Shown here: positions 26,802-37,011 of the stretch, one piece after another
Layout of the letters: the number at the start of each line of letters is the position of its first letter
Numbering within the stretch: position 1 is the stretch's first letter
NCBI RefSeq assembly: GCF_017565645.3
Contig: NZ_CP086136.1
Location: 8,415,501 to 8,479,500, forward strand
Direction of reading: 5' to 3'
Length of the DNA stretch: 64,000 bases
Source: Bradyrhizobium barranii subsp. barranii
GTDB taxonomy: Bacteria > Pseudomonadota > Alphaproteobacteria > Rhizobiales > Xanthobacteraceae
Program-made: the position numbers and the translations under genes
Notes under the pieces: generated by a model
What the model was told of the DNA's origin: nothing
The model's database searches: none
What the model saw: the letters and a program-made list of their open reading frames with translations, nothing else

Positions 26802-29800
26802 ATGATCTCGAAATTCTTCATCGAACGGCCGGTCCTCTCGAACGTCATCGCGCTTCTGATGATCCTGATCGGCGGCGTCGCGCTGTTCAACCTCGCGGTC
26901 GCGCAATATCCCGACGTGGTGCCGCTGACGGTGCAGGTCACCACGCGCTATCCCGGCGCCAGCGCCAAGACTGTGATCGACACCGTCGCGCTGCCGATCG
27001 AGCAGCAGGTCAACGGCGTCGAGGACATGCTCTACATGCAGTCCTACAGCGGCTCCGACGGCACCTATACGCTGACCGTGACCTTCAAGATCGGCACCGA
27101 CCTCAACTTCGCGCAGGTGCTGGTGCAAAACCGCGTCTCCAGCGCGCTGTCGCAACTGCCATCCTCCGTGCAGAACCAGGGCGTCACCGTCCAGAAGAAG
27201 TCGACCTCGATCCTGCTGTTCGTGACGCTGAGCTCGCCGGACAAGACGTTCGACAGCCTTTATCTGAGCAACTACGCCACCATCAACATCCGCGACGAGC
27301 TTTCGCGCCTGCCCGGCGTCGGCAACGTCACGGTGTTCGGCGCCGGCCAGTATTCGATGCGGGTGTGGCTCGATCCGAACAAGCTCCAGGTCCGCGGACT
27401 GATGCCGTCGGACGTCGTCACGGCGATCCAGCAGCAGAGCCAGCAGGTCTCGGCCGGCCAGGTCGGCGCGCCGCCGACGCCGCCGGGACAGGCGTTCCAG
27501 TACACGCTCAACGTCAACGGCCGGCTCGACGACACCACCCAGTTCGAGAACATCATCGTCAAGACCGGCACCAGTGGCGACGTCACGCGCGTGCGCGACG
27601 TCGGCTGGGTCGAATTGGGCGCGCAGACCTACAGCCAGATCTTCTCGCTGAACAATCAGCCGGCCACCGGCATCGGCGTGTTCCAGTCGCCGGGCGCCAA
27701 CGCGCTCCAGGTCGAGCAGGCCGTCGAGAAGAAGATGGCGGAGCTTGCAAAGCGATTCCCCGAAGGCATCAAATACGACACGCCGTTCGACACCACCAAA
27801 TTCGTCGAAGCCTCGGTGCACGAGGTCTACATGACGCTGATCGAGGCCGGCCTGCTGGTCCTGGTCGTGATCCTGGTGTTCTTGCAGGACTGGCGCGCAA
27901 TGCTGGTGCCGGCGACCACCGTGCCCGTCACCATCATCGGCGCGTTCGCGGCGATGGCGGCGCTCGGCTTCACCATCAACATGTCGACGCTGTTCGCGAT
28001 CGTGCTCGCGATCGGCATCGTCGTCGACGACGCCATCGTCGTGGTCGAAGGCGCCGCGCACAACATCGAGCAGGGCATGAACGGCCACGACGCCGCGATC
28101 AGGGCAATGGACCAGCTGTTCGCGCCGATCGTCGGCATCACCCTGGTGCTGATCTCGGTGTTCCTGCCGGCATCGTTCCTCGCCGGCCTCACCGGGCGCA
28201 TCTATTCGCAATTCGCGCTGGTGATCGCAGCGACCGCGCTGCTATCCGCCATCAACGCGGCCACGCTGAAGCCGACGCAATGCGCGCTCTGGCTGCGGCC
28301 CACGGTGCCGCCGGAGCAGCGCAATTTCTTCTACCGCGGCTTCAACGCCGTCTATAACCGTGTCGAGCGGGGCTACACGCGCCTCATCGGCGTGCTGTGC
28401 AGGAACAGCACGATCTCGGTCGCATTCGCACTGGTGCTGATCGGGATCGGCGGCTACGGCCTGTCGCGGGTCCCGACCGGCTTCCTGCCGATCGAGGACC
28501 AGGGCTATCTGATCGCGGCCGTGCAACTGCCCGACGGCGCCGCGCTGGAGCGGACCCAGACGGTGCTCGACAGAGCGAGCGAGCTGATCAAGGACACGCC
28601 GGGTGTCCAGCAGGTCATCACCATCGCCGGTATCTCCGCGCTCGACAACAGCGCCAGCCTTGCCAACGCCGGCGTCGCCTACATCATCCTGAAGGACTGG
28701 TCGGCGCGCAAAGGGCCCGGCGAGGATCTGCGTTCGCTGGTCTACGGGCTGAACGACAAGCTCGCGACCATCATGGAGGCGCGCACCCTGGTGCTGCCTC
28801 CGCCGCCGATCCAGGGCATCGGCAACGCGGCCGGCTTCTCGATGCAGATCGAACTGCGCGACGGCAACAGCGATTTTGCAAAGCTCCAAGCCATCACCGG
28901 CGCGATGGTTTCCAACGCCCAGAGCCAGAGCGCGCTGCAGCGCGTATCGTCCTCGTTCCGCTCGTCGGTGCCGCAGTTCAACGTCGAGATCGACCGCATC
29001 AAGACCCAGACGCTGCACGTCACCACCGATCAGGTGTTCGCGGCGCTGTCGACATATCTCGGCTCGTCCTACGTCAATCAGTTCAACAAGTTCGGACGCG
29101 TGTTCCAGGTCTATACCCAGGCCGATCCGGCATTCCGCGTCACCGAGCGCGACATCGCCAACATGCAGGTACGCAACTCGAACGGCGACATGATCCCGAT
29201 CGGCACCGTCGCCACGATCACGCCGGCCACCGGCCCGTCGCTGATCAGCCTCTACAACCTCTACCCTTCCTCGACCATCGTCGGCCTGCCGGCGCAGGGC
29301 TACTCGTCCGGCCAGTCGCTGCAGCTGATGGAGGAGATCGCGGACAAGACGCTGCCGCCGGGCACGGGCTATGAGTGGACCGCGATGTCCTACCAGGAGA
29401 AGGCCGTCTCGAACCAGATCTACTGGGTATTCGGCCTTGCCATGCTGCTGGTCTATCTCGTGCTCGCCGGCCAGTACGAGAGCTGGTACGCGCCGATCTC
29501 GGTGATCCTCGCGGTGCCGCTGTCGCTGATCGGGCCCATGCTGGTCCTCAATGCCTTGAAGATCGACAACAACCTCTATTGCCAGATCGGCCTGATCCTG
29601 CTGATCGCGCTGTCGGCCAAGAACGCCATCCTGATCGTCGAGGTCGGGCTCGAGCTGCACGGCCGCGACGGCAAGCCGGTGCTGGAATCCGCGATCGAGG
29701 CGGCGCGCGCTCGTTTCCGGCCGATCCTGATGACGTCGTTCGCCTTCATCCTCGGCGTGGTGCCGCTGGTGATCGCGACCGGCGCCGGCGCCAGCGCCCG

Positions 29801-29960
29801 CAAGTCGATCGGCATCACCGTGTTCTCGGGCATGCTGGCCTCGACCTGCCTTGCGGTGCTGTTCGTGCCGGCCTTCTTCGTGGTGGTGCAGCGGTTCGAG
29901 AACTGGCGTGCGTCGAAGAAGGCGCCGAAGGCAAAGACGGTGGCCGAGGTGAAGCCGTAG
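26802..29960 (+). CDS. RND efflux pump inner-membrane transporter (HAE1 family, AcrB/MexF-like)
   Basis: 1052 residues, the standard length for the family. The start MISKFFIERPVLSNVIALLM is the usual first membrane helix. The proton-relay aspartates lie in GIVVDDAIVVVE (about residue 408-409), and the second-half equivalents ALSAKNAILIVE and EAARARFRPILMTS are present. Twelve membrane helices and two large periplasmic loops are expected. It exports hydrophobic drugs or metabolites with the adaptor encoded immediately upstream. No regulator gene is adjacent, and no outer-membrane factor is in the window. Confidence 0.95.
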   Translation: MISKFFIERPVLSNVIALLMILIGGVALFNLAVAQYPDVVPLTVQVTTRYPGASAKTVIDTVALPIEQQVNGVEDMLYMQSYSGSDGTYTLTVTFKIGTDLNFAQVLVQNRVSSALSQLPSSVQNQGVTVQKKSTSILLFVTLSSPDKTFDSLYLSNYATINIRDELSRLPGVGNVTVFGAGQYSMRVWLDPNKLQVRGLMPSDVVTAIQQQSQQVSAGQVGAPPTPPGQAFQYTLNVNGRLDDTTQFENIIVKTGTSGDVTRVRDVGWVELGAQTYSQIFSLNNQPATGIGVFQSPGANALQVEQAVEKKMAELAKRFPEGIKYDTPFDTTKFVEASVHEVYMTLIEAGLLVLVVILVFLQDWRAMLVPATTVPVTIIGAFAAMAALGFTINMSTLFAIVLAIGIVVDDAIVVVEGAAHNIEQGMNGHDAAIRAMDQLFAPIVGITLVLISVFLPASFLAGLTGRIYSQFALVIAATALLSAINAATLKPTQCALWLRPTVPPEQRNFFYRGFNAVYNRVERGYTRLIGVLCRNSTISVAFALVLIGIGGYGLSRVPTGFLPIEDQGYLIAAVQLPDGAALERTQTVLDRASELIKDTPGVQQVITIAGISALDNSASLANAGVAYIILKDWSARKGPGEDLRSLVYGLNDKLATIMEARTLVLPPPPIQGIGNAAGFSMQIELRDGNSDFAKLQAITGAMVSNAQSQSALQRVSSSFRSSVPQFNVEIDRIKTQTLHVTTDQVFAALSTYLGSSYVNQFNKFGRVFQVYTQADPAFRVTERDIANMQVRNSNGDMIPIGTVATITPATGPSLISLYNLYPSSTIVGLPAQGYSSGQSLQLMEEIADKTLPPGTGYEWTAMSYQEKAVSNQIYWVFGLAMLLVYLVLAGQYESWYAPISVILAVPLSLIGPMLVLNALKIDNNLYCQIGLILLIALSAKNAILIVEVGLELHGRDGKPVLESAIEAARARFRPILMTSFAFILGVVPLVIATGAGASARKSIGITVFSGMLASTCLAVLFVPAFFVVVQRFENWRASKKAPKAKTVAEVKP

Positions 29961-30135
29961 TTTTTCCGCGGAGGCGGGCTGCCGACAAACAAAAAAGTCG
30001 AAAACAACCCCATGCACAGTAGAACGGCGTTGATGGCATTGGGGTTTTTGGAGCGTTCCGGTGCTTTGACACGTCGGGCAAGACACCGGCAGAATGGCAT
30101 TGTGGGCGGGGTGCTCGATGCGCCGGTCCATCCCC

Positions 30136-30221
30136 CGTCATTGCGAGCGCAGCGAAGCAATCCAGAGTCCCTCCGCGGAGACAGTCTGGATTGCTTCGTC
30201 GCTACGCTCCTCGCAATGACG
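30136..30221. repeat. intergenic palindromic repeat, family A, copy 1
   Basis: An imperfect palindrome from CGTCATTGCGAGCGCAGCG, AAGCAATCCAGA to TCTGGATTGCTTCG and CTCGCAATGACG. Very similar copies lie at 35615, 36925 and 42141. It stands between the convergent RND and MFS genes and may fold as a long hairpin in the transcript. Confidence 0.85.
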
Positions 30222-30240
30222 AGCGGAGAGAGCGCTGTCC

Positions 30241-31413
30241 TCACGCCGCCGCCGGCGTCCTGATCTCGCGCGGCAGGATGATCGCGGCGGCGATTGCGAG
30301 CAGGCAAAGCGCGGCGAAGGCGTGCAGCATGGTGACGAAGCCGCCCTGCTCGTAGAGCCAGGCGACCAGGCCGACGGAGGCGCCCGCGGCGGTGAAGCCG
30401 ATGAAATAGCGCACCGCATAGGCGCGCGAGCGCCATTCCTCGCTGGTGTATTTGCCGACCATGGCATCGTTCACCGTGACCTGCCCGAACGCACCCATGA
30501 CGATGCCGATCGAGACCAGGATCAGCGGCAGATTGGACAGGCTCGCGGCGAGATACAGGAACGGCGCCAGCATGAAGGACAGCGGCAGCGCCACCGTCTT
30601 CAGCGAATAGCGGTCGAGCAGGCGGCCGATCGTGTACTGCGTCATCGCGCCGAACACGTAGACGCAGGCCGCGATGACACCGAGCAGCGCCGGGCTCTTC
30701 GTCAGGTCGGCAAGCCGTTCCGCGAACAGTTTTGGCAGCGCGACGGTCACGGCATTGAAGGTCGTCGAGATCGCGATCACGACGATCAGCAGCGACAGGA
30801 TCACGCGCCACATGTCTTTCTTCGCCACGCGCGCCTGCGCAGCCGCCTGCTTCGAGCCCTTGCGGTCCTCGTGCACGACCATCATCGCAAAGGCGATGCC
30901 GACCATGATGGTGACGACACCGGGCACAATGAAGGCAAAACGCCAGCCGAAATACTGGCCGATCACGCCGGTGACCAGCGCGGAGGAGGCAACGCCGAGA
31001 TTGCCCCAGACGCCGTTGATCCCCATCTCGCGGCCGAGCCGGTCGGCATAGGACACGATCATCGCGGTGCCGACGGGGTGATAGATCGAGGCAAAAATGC
31101 CGATCGCGAATAGCGCCGCGCCAAGCTGTGCCGGGGTCTGCACGAAGCCGACCGAGATCATGGAAGCACCGATGCCGACGAAGAAGATCAGCATCATGTG
31201 GCGGCGGCTCCAGCGGTCCCCGAGCCAGCCGGTGAGCAGCGAGCCCGCGCCGAAGGCGACGAAGCCCGGCGTCGCATAGGGCAGAAGTTCCGAATAGGCC
31301 ATGCCGAGCGCCGGCCCCATGATGATCACGGCGGCGGCGAAAATCAGCATCGCATAATGGTCGATGAAATGGCCTGCGTTGACGAAACTGATCACCCGGC
31401 TGGGGCTGTTCAT
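30241..31413 (-). CDS. MFS transporter
   Basis: 390 residues with about twelve hydrophobic helices. The loop 2-3 motif is GWLGDRWSRRHMML and the loop 8-9 counterpart is GRLLDRYSLKTVAL, both typical of major facilitator proteins. The pattern, including HFIDHYAMLIF at the start and YHPVGTAMIVSYADRLGREMGINGVWG-type helix 4-5 region, resembles Fsr-like drug exporters. It is divergent from an AraC/cupin regulator whose start is about 50 bases away, so that protein most likely controls it. Substrate unknown. Confidence 0.9.
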   Translation of the reverse strand: MNSPSRVISFVNAGHFIDHYAMLIFAAAVIIMGPALGMAYSELLPYATPGFVAFGAGSLLTGWLGDRWSRRHMMLIFFVGIGASMISVGFVQTPAQLGAALFAIGIFASIYHPVGTAMIVSYADRLGREMGINGVWGNLGVASSALVTGVIGQYFGWRFAFIVPGVVTIMVGIAFAMMVVHEDRKGSKQAAAQARVAKKDMWRVILSLLIVVIAISTTFNAVTVALPKLFAERLADLTKSPALLGVIAACVYVFGAMTQYTIGRLLDRYSLKTVALPLSFMLAPFLYLAASLSNLPLILVSIGIVMGAFGQVTVNDAMVGKYTSEEWRSRAYAVRYFIGFTAAGASVGLVAWLYEQGGFVTMLHAFAALCLLAIAAAIILPREIRTPAAA

Positions 31414-31466
31414 TTCCCGAATCCTCTCCTGCTCCGAAATGAGTTATATGTCCTGGGCATGACGGG

Positions 31467-32273
31467 ATGCTGCCAATGACTGTCTTGGAAACGCCAATCC
31501 TGCGGGAGGTCCGGAGCAACCATCGCTCGCCCGCGGGCGTGCACTTGGTCGCGCGCGACTATCCCAAGGGCATGCGGATCGATCTGCACATGCACCGCGA
31601 GGCGCAGCTGATCTATGCCGCCAAGGGCACGATGCAGGTGACGACGCCCGGGGGACGCTGGCTGGTGCCGCCGGACCGCGCCGTCTGGGTGCCGGCCGGG
31701 CTCAAGCATGCCATCGACCTGCTCGCCGACATCGAGATGCGCACGCTGTATTTCGACCTGCCCTGGCTCAAGCGCGAGCAACGCTATGAGGGGCTGACCA
31801 AGGAATTCGTGGTGCGGGTATCGCCGCTGCTCAACCAGGCGATCCTGGCGCTGTTCGACGCACGCAACACCGAGGAGCGGACCGAGCTGCTGGTCCGCCT
31901 GGTGATGCTGGAATTGCACCAGGCCGAGGATTCCGCGACCTTCGTGCCGCTGCCGCATGAGCCGCGCTGCCGGCGCGCCGCGATGATCGTGCTCGACGAT
32001 CCCACCGGCCTGCACGACATCGACACGCTGGCGCGCGAGGTCGGAACCTCCGCGCGCACGTTGTCGCGGCTGTTTTCGACCGAGACGCAACTGAGCTTCA
32101 AGAGCTGGTGCCAGCGCGCAAGGGTTGCGGCAGCGATCCAGCGGCTGTCGACCGACCCCAATGTGTCGGTGAAGCAGCTCGCCACCCAGCTCGGCTATGC
32201 CAGCGTGCCGGCGTTTTCGGCAGCATTCCGTCAGGTGACGGGGCGGACCCCGACGGAGTTTGCGGGGAAATAG
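31467..32273 (+). CDS. AraC family transcriptional regulator with N-terminal cupin domain
   Basis: 268 residues. Residues about 20-100 form a cupin-type sensing domain (DLHMHREAQLIYAAKGTMQV). Residues about 165-265 form the DNA-binding domain: DIDTLAREVGTSARTLSRLF and VSVKQLATQLGYASVPAFSA, then RQVTGRTPTEF. Two in-frame ATG codons (31467 and 31476) are both acceptable. It is divergent from and adjacent to the MFS transporter gene and probably regulates that exporter in response to its substrate. Confidence 0.88.
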   Translation: MLPMTVLETPILREVRSNHRSPAGVHLVARDYPKGMRIDLHMHREAQLIYAAKGTMQVTTPGGRWLVPPDRAVWVPAGLKHAIDLLADIEMRTLYFDLPWLKREQRYEGLTKEFVVRVSPLLNQAILALFDARNTEERTELLVRLVMLELHQAEDSATFVPLPHEPRCRRAAMIVLDDPTGLHDIDTLAREVGTSARTLSRLFSTETQLSFKSWCQRARVAAAIQRLSTDPNVSVKQLATQLGYASVPAFSAAFRQVTGRTPTEFAGK

Positions 32274-32280
32274 TCACGGT

Positions 32281-32385
32281 GTCGTCGCCCGGCTTGACCG
32301 GGCGACCCAGTATTCCAGAGACGGCCGTGATTGAGCCGAGAGGCCGCGGCGTACTGGATGCCCCGGTCAAGCCGGGGCATGACAG
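32281..32385. repeat. intergenic palindromic repeat, family B, copy 1
   Basis: Contains CCCAGTATTCCAGAGACGGC and GCCGCGGCGTACTGGATGCC, flanked by a CCGGCTTGACCGGG hairpin on the left and CCCCGGTCAAGCCGGGG on the right. A further partial unit ending GGGGCATGACAGC follows at about 32396-32421. A related copy lies at 33921-34035. Located between the AraC gene and malonyl-CoA decarboxylase. Confidence 0.8.
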
Positions 32386-32541
32386 CTTTGGTGGCACTCT
32401 CGCCCTCGCGGGGCATGACAGCTTTCCTGGCGGCGCATGGCACCACGAAAGATACAAAATCCCCCTGCTTGATTGTGATCGGCTTCCGCCTAAATCCCGT
32501 GTAAGCTTCCGCAGCGCACAAACCGGAATCGAAACGACCAG

Positions 32542-33894
32542 ATGGCCAACGCCTTCTTCTCAGACCTGCTCGCCACCATCTCCGATCGCGGCCGCACGCT
32601 GCTGCGCCGCGGGGATTCCGCCGACACCAAGCACGATGCCGAAGGCCTGATCGAGCTCTGCGGTGCGCTGCTGTCCGGTCGTGGCGAAGCTTCGGGCACC
32701 GCCATGGCGCGTGAGGTGCTCGACATCTACCAGGAGTTGGATGCGGCAGGACGCCGCGCCTTCTTCGAAGCCCTGGTGCGCGATTTCGGCCCCGATCGCG
32801 AACGCCTGTCCAAGGCGATCGAAAAATGGCGCGCCAAGCCCAGTGACGAAGACGCGAGCTCGCTGCATTTCGCCTCCGAGCCGCGCCGGCAGGAGCTGAT
32901 CCGCCGCCTCAACCGCGCGCCGGGCGGCACCGGCGATCTCGTCAACATGCGCGCCGATCTGCTCGGCATGATGAACGGACACACCGATCTCGCCGCGCTC
33001 GATCGCGATGTCTCGCACCTTCTCTCGTCGTGGTTCAACAGGGGGTTTCTCGTGCTGCGCCGGATTGACTGGTCGACCCCGGCCAACATCCTCGAAAAGA
33101 TCATCCGTTACGAAGCCGTGCACGAGATCAGCGACTGGGACGATCTGCGCCGCCGCATCGATCCGGTCGACCGGCGCTGCTACGCCTTCTTCCATCCCGC
33201 CATGGTCGACGAACCCCTGATCTTCGTCGAGGTGGCGCTGACCGAGACGATCCCCGGTGCGATCGCGCCGCTGCTGGCGGTCGACCGCCAGCATCTGCCG
33301 ATCGAGCGCGCGCGCACCGCGGTGTTCTATTCGATCTCCAACACCCAGCGCGGCCTTGGCGGCATCTCCTTCGGCAGCTTCCTGATCAAGCAGGTGGGCG
33401 AAGAGTTGCGCCGCGAGACGCCCAAACTCGACACCTTCGTGACGCTGTCGCCGGTGCCGGGCTTCATGCAATGGGTGAAGCAGGACAGGGACCTGCCGCT
33501 CTCGGACGAGGACCGCGAGGTGCTGAAGCGCCTCGACGATTCCAAATGGTTCGAGAACCCCGAGACGACGACGCTGCTCCGCACCGTGATCGAACCGCTC
33601 GCGGCCTATTACTTCCTGAAGGCGCGCACGCCGAAGGGCAAGCTGATCGATTCCGTCGCCCGCTTCCATCTCGGCAACGGCGCACGGCTCGAGCGCATCA
33701 ACTGGCTCGGCGACCTCTCGCCGAAAGGCGCGCGCGAGTCCGCCGGCGTGATGGTCAACTACCTCTACCGCCTCGACGACATCGAGAAGAACCACGAAGC
33801 CTACGCCAATGACGGCGAGGTCGTGGCGTCGAGCGCGGTGAAGAAGCTGCTCAAGGGCGAGGGGCGCAGGCTGCTGGACATGCGGCTGTCGTAA
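32542..33894 (+). CDS. malonyl-CoA decarboxylase
   Basis: 450 residues. Converts malonyl-CoA to acetyl-CoA and CO2. The N-terminal helical bundle (about 1-130) is followed by the GNAT-like catalytic domain. Recognisable family blocks are ERARTAVFYSISNTQRGL, DTFVTLSPVPGFMQW (with the probable catalytic Ser) and FHLGNGARLERINWLGDLS (with the probable catalytic His), ending in SAGVMVNYLYRLDDIEKNHE. The matB malonyl-CoA synthetase and matC uptake genes that often accompany it are not in the window. Flanked on both sides by family B repeats, so it is likely transcribed alone. Confidence 0.93.
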   Translation: MANAFFSDLLATISDRGRTLLRRGDSADTKHDAEGLIELCGALLSGRGEASGTAMAREVLDIYQELDAAGRRAFFEALVRDFGPDRERLSKAIEKWRAKPSDEDASSLHFASEPRRQELIRRLNRAPGGTGDLVNMRADLLGMMNGHTDLAALDRDVSHLLSSWFNRGFLVLRRIDWSTPANILEKIIRYEAVHEISDWDDLRRRIDPVDRRCYAFFHPAMVDEPLIFVEVALTETIPGAIAPLLAVDRQHLPIERARTAVFYSISNTQRGLGGISFGSFLIKQVGEELRRETPKLDTFVTLSPVPGFMQWVKQDRDLPLSDEDREVLKRLDDSKWFENPETTTLLRTVIEPLAAYYFLKARTPKGKLIDSVARFHLGNGARLERINWLGDLSPKGARESAGVMVNYLYRLDDIEKNHEAYANDGEVVASSAVKKLLKGEGRRLLDMRLS

Positions 33895-33920
33895 GCGCGG
33901 AGATGTCGCTCCAGAGACGG

Positions 33921-34035
33921 TGTCATCGTCCGCGAAGGCGGACGATCCAGTATTCCAGAGGCCGGCGTTGAAGAGCTCGCCCTAACCACATTCGCCGCGG
34001 CGTACTGGATGCCCCGCCTTCGCGGGGCATGACAG
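33921..34035. repeat. intergenic palindromic repeat, family B, copy 2
   Basis: Shares GATCCAGTATTCCAGAG and GCCGCGGCGTACTGGATGCC with the copy at 32281-32385. Here the end hairpins read TCCGCGAAGGCGGA and CCCCGCCTTCGCGGGG. Lies between malonyl-CoA decarboxylase and the MmgE/PrpD gene. Confidence 0.8.
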
Positions 34036-34124
34036 CTGGGTTGTGGATGCGTCGCCGACTGGACATGCGGCCGTCTTGAGCGCTAGACGGTTCATCGGAT
34101 TCCTGCATTCAAGAACGGGACACC

Positions 34125-35572
34125 ATGAACCGACGCGACTTCCTCGGCCTCACCGCGGCCGCTGCCACCAGCCTCGCCCTCGCGCCCGCACGGAGTTTCG
34201 CGGAGGGATCTGGCTCCGGGCCAGAAATGACGGCGCTGTGCGACTACATGAGCGCTGCGAAAACCCGCGCGCTGCCGCCCGAAGTCGTCGAACAAGCAAA
34301 GCACCACATCCTCGATACGCTGGCGTCGATGATATCAGGATCGGAGCTGCCGCCCGGTCAGGCGGCGCAGCGCTACATTCGCGCCAATGCTGCGCAGGGG
34401 ACATCGACCATTGCCGGCACATCGCTCACCGCGTCGCCAGTCGAGGCTGCGCTTGCCAACGGCGTCATGGCGCATGCCGACGAGACTGACGATTCGCACA
34501 GCCCGTCGCGCTCGCATCCCGGCAGTTCGACTGTTCCCGCGGCACTTGCGCTCGGCGAACACCTCGGAATCGACGGCGCCCATTTTCTGCGTGCGGTGAC
34601 GCTCGGCTATGACGTCGGCACGCGCGTGGTGATGGCGATGGGCGGGGCCGATTTCAGCTATGAAAGCGTGCTGAGCACGCACAGCATTTCCGGCACGTTC
34701 TGCGCTTCCGCTGCGGCGGCTAGCGTCGCCGGCTTCGACGCGCGCCGGATGCGCTGGGTGCTCGACTATGCCGCGCAGCAATCCTCCGGCTTCATCGTGT
34801 GGCGGCGCGACGTCGACCATATCGAGAAAGGGTTTGTGTCGCCGGCATGCCGGCCCGAAACGGCGTGACGTCGGCACTGCTGGTGCGTTCGGACTGGAAC
34901 GGCGTCGACGACGTGTTCTCAGGGCCAGACAATTACTTCCTGGCCTATGCGCCGAAGGCTGCGACCGGCAAACTCGTGGAGAAGCTTGGCGAGCGTTACG
35001 AGATCGCAGGCACCGACATCAAGAAATGGACGGTGGGTTCACCGATCCAGGGACCGCTCGATGCGGTCTACACCATCCGCAGCAAGCAGGCGTTCGAGGC
35101 CGGAGAGGTCAAGCGCGTCACCGTACGTCTTGCGCCGTCGGTCGCCGAGGTCGTGGACAACCGCGACATCCCCGACATCTGTCTCCAGCACATGGTCGCC
35201 GTGATGCTGCTCGACAAGACCGCCTCGTTCCACGCCGCGCACGACAAGCCGCGCATGCAGGACGCGGCGGTTTTGAAAGAGCGCGCCAAGGTGAATTTGG
35301 TGCGCGGCGAGGAGCTGGCCAAACTATTGCCGGTGCGCGTCGCCGTCGTCGAGATCGAGCTCACTGATGGAAGCCGCCTCTCCGAACGCGTCACCGCCGT
35401 ACGCGGCACGCCGCGCAACCCGATGACGCGCGACGAGGTCATCGACAAGGCGCGCGATCTGATTGCCCCGGTGGTCGGAGGTGAGAAGGCGGAGCGGCTG
35501 ATCAAGTCGGTGTATGAGATTGAGGCGGTGACGGACGTGCGCACGCTGCGGCCGTTGCTGCAGCGGGCGTGA
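34125..35572 (+). pseudogene. MmgE/PrpD family protein with Tat-type signal, interrupted by a single-base frameshift
   Basis: Frame 1 (34125-34868) begins MNRRDFLGLTAAAATSLALA, a twin-arginine signal, and continues into the MmgE/PrpD fold (VEQAKHHILDTLASMISG and ADETDDSHSPSRSHPGS). It ends out of frame after HIEKGFV. The continuation from AGMPARNGVTSALLV to LQRA lies in frame 2 up to 35572. Adding one T in GTGTCGCC near 34838 (GTG TTC GCC GGC ATG) gives a continuous 482-residue protein of normal family length. Family members include 2-methylcitrate dehydratase and related dehydratases or isomerases. Either inactivated or a sequence error. Confidence 0.85.
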
Positions 35573-35614
35573 AGGCGGCGCAATTTCGTAAGGGATGGCA
35601 GACTTTCGCCACAT

Positions 35615-35701
35615 CGTCATTGCGAGGAGCTCTTGCGAAGAAACAATCCAGACTGCCTCCACAGAGAGATTCTGGATTGCTTCGCTACGCTCGCAATGAC
35701 G
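35615..35701. repeat. intergenic palindromic repeat, family A, copy 2
   Basis: CGTCATTGCGAGGAGC, AACAATCCAGA, TCTGGATTGCTTCG and CTCGCAATGACG in the same order and spacing as the copy at 30136-30221. Lies between the MmgE/PrpD gene and the DUF418 gene. Confidence 0.85.
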
Positions 35702-35763
35702 GAGCGTGTGGCAGGCATCTCGCCCCGCGCCACGCGTCGTCGAGCTACAATTGGAATTCTTCC

Positions 35764-36909
35764 ATGACATCCGATGGTGCCGCATCTCCTCGGCCAATAA
35801 GCCCCTCGGACCGGATCGACGCCATCGACGTGCTGCGGGGCATTGCCCTGTTCGGCGTCATGGCCATCAACGTGGTCATGGAATTTCGCATTTCGATCTT
35901 CGAGCAGTTTCTTGGTGCCAGGACGCTTGCTTCGCCGGTTGATCGCGCCGTCGAAACGATCCTGACGCAGGCCGTGGAGCTCAAGGCGTTTGCGCTGTTC
36001 TCGCTGCTGTTCGGCGCAGGCCTTGCCATTCAATTCGACCGGCTCGCGAACAGCGAGCGCCGCACTTTCCTGCTCCTGCGGCGGCTCGCTGTGCTGCTGG
36101 TGTTCGGCGTCATTCATTTGTGCCTGATCTGGAACGGCGATATCCTCACCGAATATGCACTGGCGGGATTCATCGTGCTGCCGTTCCTGTTTGGCCCGCG
36201 CTGGTTGCTGACGCTCGCCGCGCTGGCGTCTCTCGCGCTGTATCTGGCCATGCAGGCCTTTCCGCCCGCGGGGTTGTTTCCCGGCAGGACCGCGATCTGG
36301 CGGGACGTCATCGATGCAAATCGCATCTATGCGACGGGCGGCTTCCTCGACGTGCTGGCGTTTCGTCTCCGCGAAATTCCTCTCATCGCGTCCCTGCACG
36401 CGTTCGTCTTCTTGCGCACGATCGGGCTGTTTCTCGTCGGAGCGCTGGCCTGGCGGAGCGGCATTCTGCAAAATGCCCGCGGCCTGCTCGTCATCGCGCT
36501 TCCGGCTATCTGTCTCGGCGCGGCCTTGCTTTACGTCGGCATCGAGCCGCTCGGCAACATCCTGCTGGCGCTGGGCTATGGTGCCGCCATCCTCTTCATC
36601 GCCAGTTTCGGACGCGGCAAGAGGCTCCTCGGCTGGGCCGCGCCGCTCGGCCGGATGGCATTCACCAACTACGTCGCACAATCGCTCATCTTCGGCTGGA
36701 TCTTCTACGGCTACGGCCTTGGCCTGTTCGGACGGCTCGGCATCACCCAGGCCCTCGCTATCGGCATCGCCGTCTACGTCGGACAGGTGCTGTTCAGCGC
36801 ATGGTGGCTGCGCCACTACCGATACGGCCCGATCGAATGGCTGTGGCGCACGCTGATGTATGGTGCACTGCAGCCGATGTTGTTGTCACGGGTGGAGGGC
36901 GTGCAGTGA
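35764..36909 (+). CDS. DUF418 family integral membrane protein (YeiB-like)
   Basis: 381 residues from ATG 35764. The start region RIDAIDVLRGIALFGVMAIN is the conserved first helix of the YeiB/DUF418 family, related to acyltransferase-3-like membrane proteins, and the C-terminal DUF418 block includes LGRMAFTNYVAQSLI and GPIEWLWRTL. About nine to ten membrane segments are expected. The function of the family is not established; a role in transport or modification of envelope molecules is often suggested. The longer frame upstream passes through the family A repeat and is rejected. It is flanked by family A repeats on both sides. Confidence 0.85.
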   Translation: MTSDGAASPRPISPSDRIDAIDVLRGIALFGVMAINVVMEFRISIFEQFLGARTLASPVDRAVETILTQAVELKAFALFSLLFGAGLAIQFDRLANSERRTFLLLRRLAVLLVFGVIHLCLIWNGDILTEYALAGFIVLPFLFGPRWLLTLAALASLALYLAMQAFPPAGLFPGRTAIWRDVIDANRIYATGGFLDVLAFRLREIPLIASLHAFVFLRTIGLFLVGALAWRSGILQNARGLLVIALPAICLGAALLYVGIEPLGNILLALGYGAAILFIASFGRGKRLLGWAAPLGRMAFTNYVAQSLIFGWIFYGYGLGLFGRLGITQALAIGIAVYVGQVLFSAWWLRHYRYGPIEWLWRTLMYGALQPMLLSRVEGVQ

Positions 36910-36924
36910 CCAAGGTCCCTCCGC

Positions 36925-37011
36925 CGTCATTGCGAGGAGCACTTGCGACGAAGCAATCCAGACTGCCTCTGCGAAAAGACTCTGGATTGCTTCGCTGCGC
37001 TCGCAATGACG
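36925..37011. repeat. intergenic palindromic repeat, family A, copy 3
   Basis: CGTCATTGCGAGGAGCACTT, AAGCAATCCAGA, TCTGGATTGCTTCGCTGCG and CTCGCAATGACG. Placed between the convergent DUF418 gene and the split enolase-superfamily gene. Confidence 0.85.
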
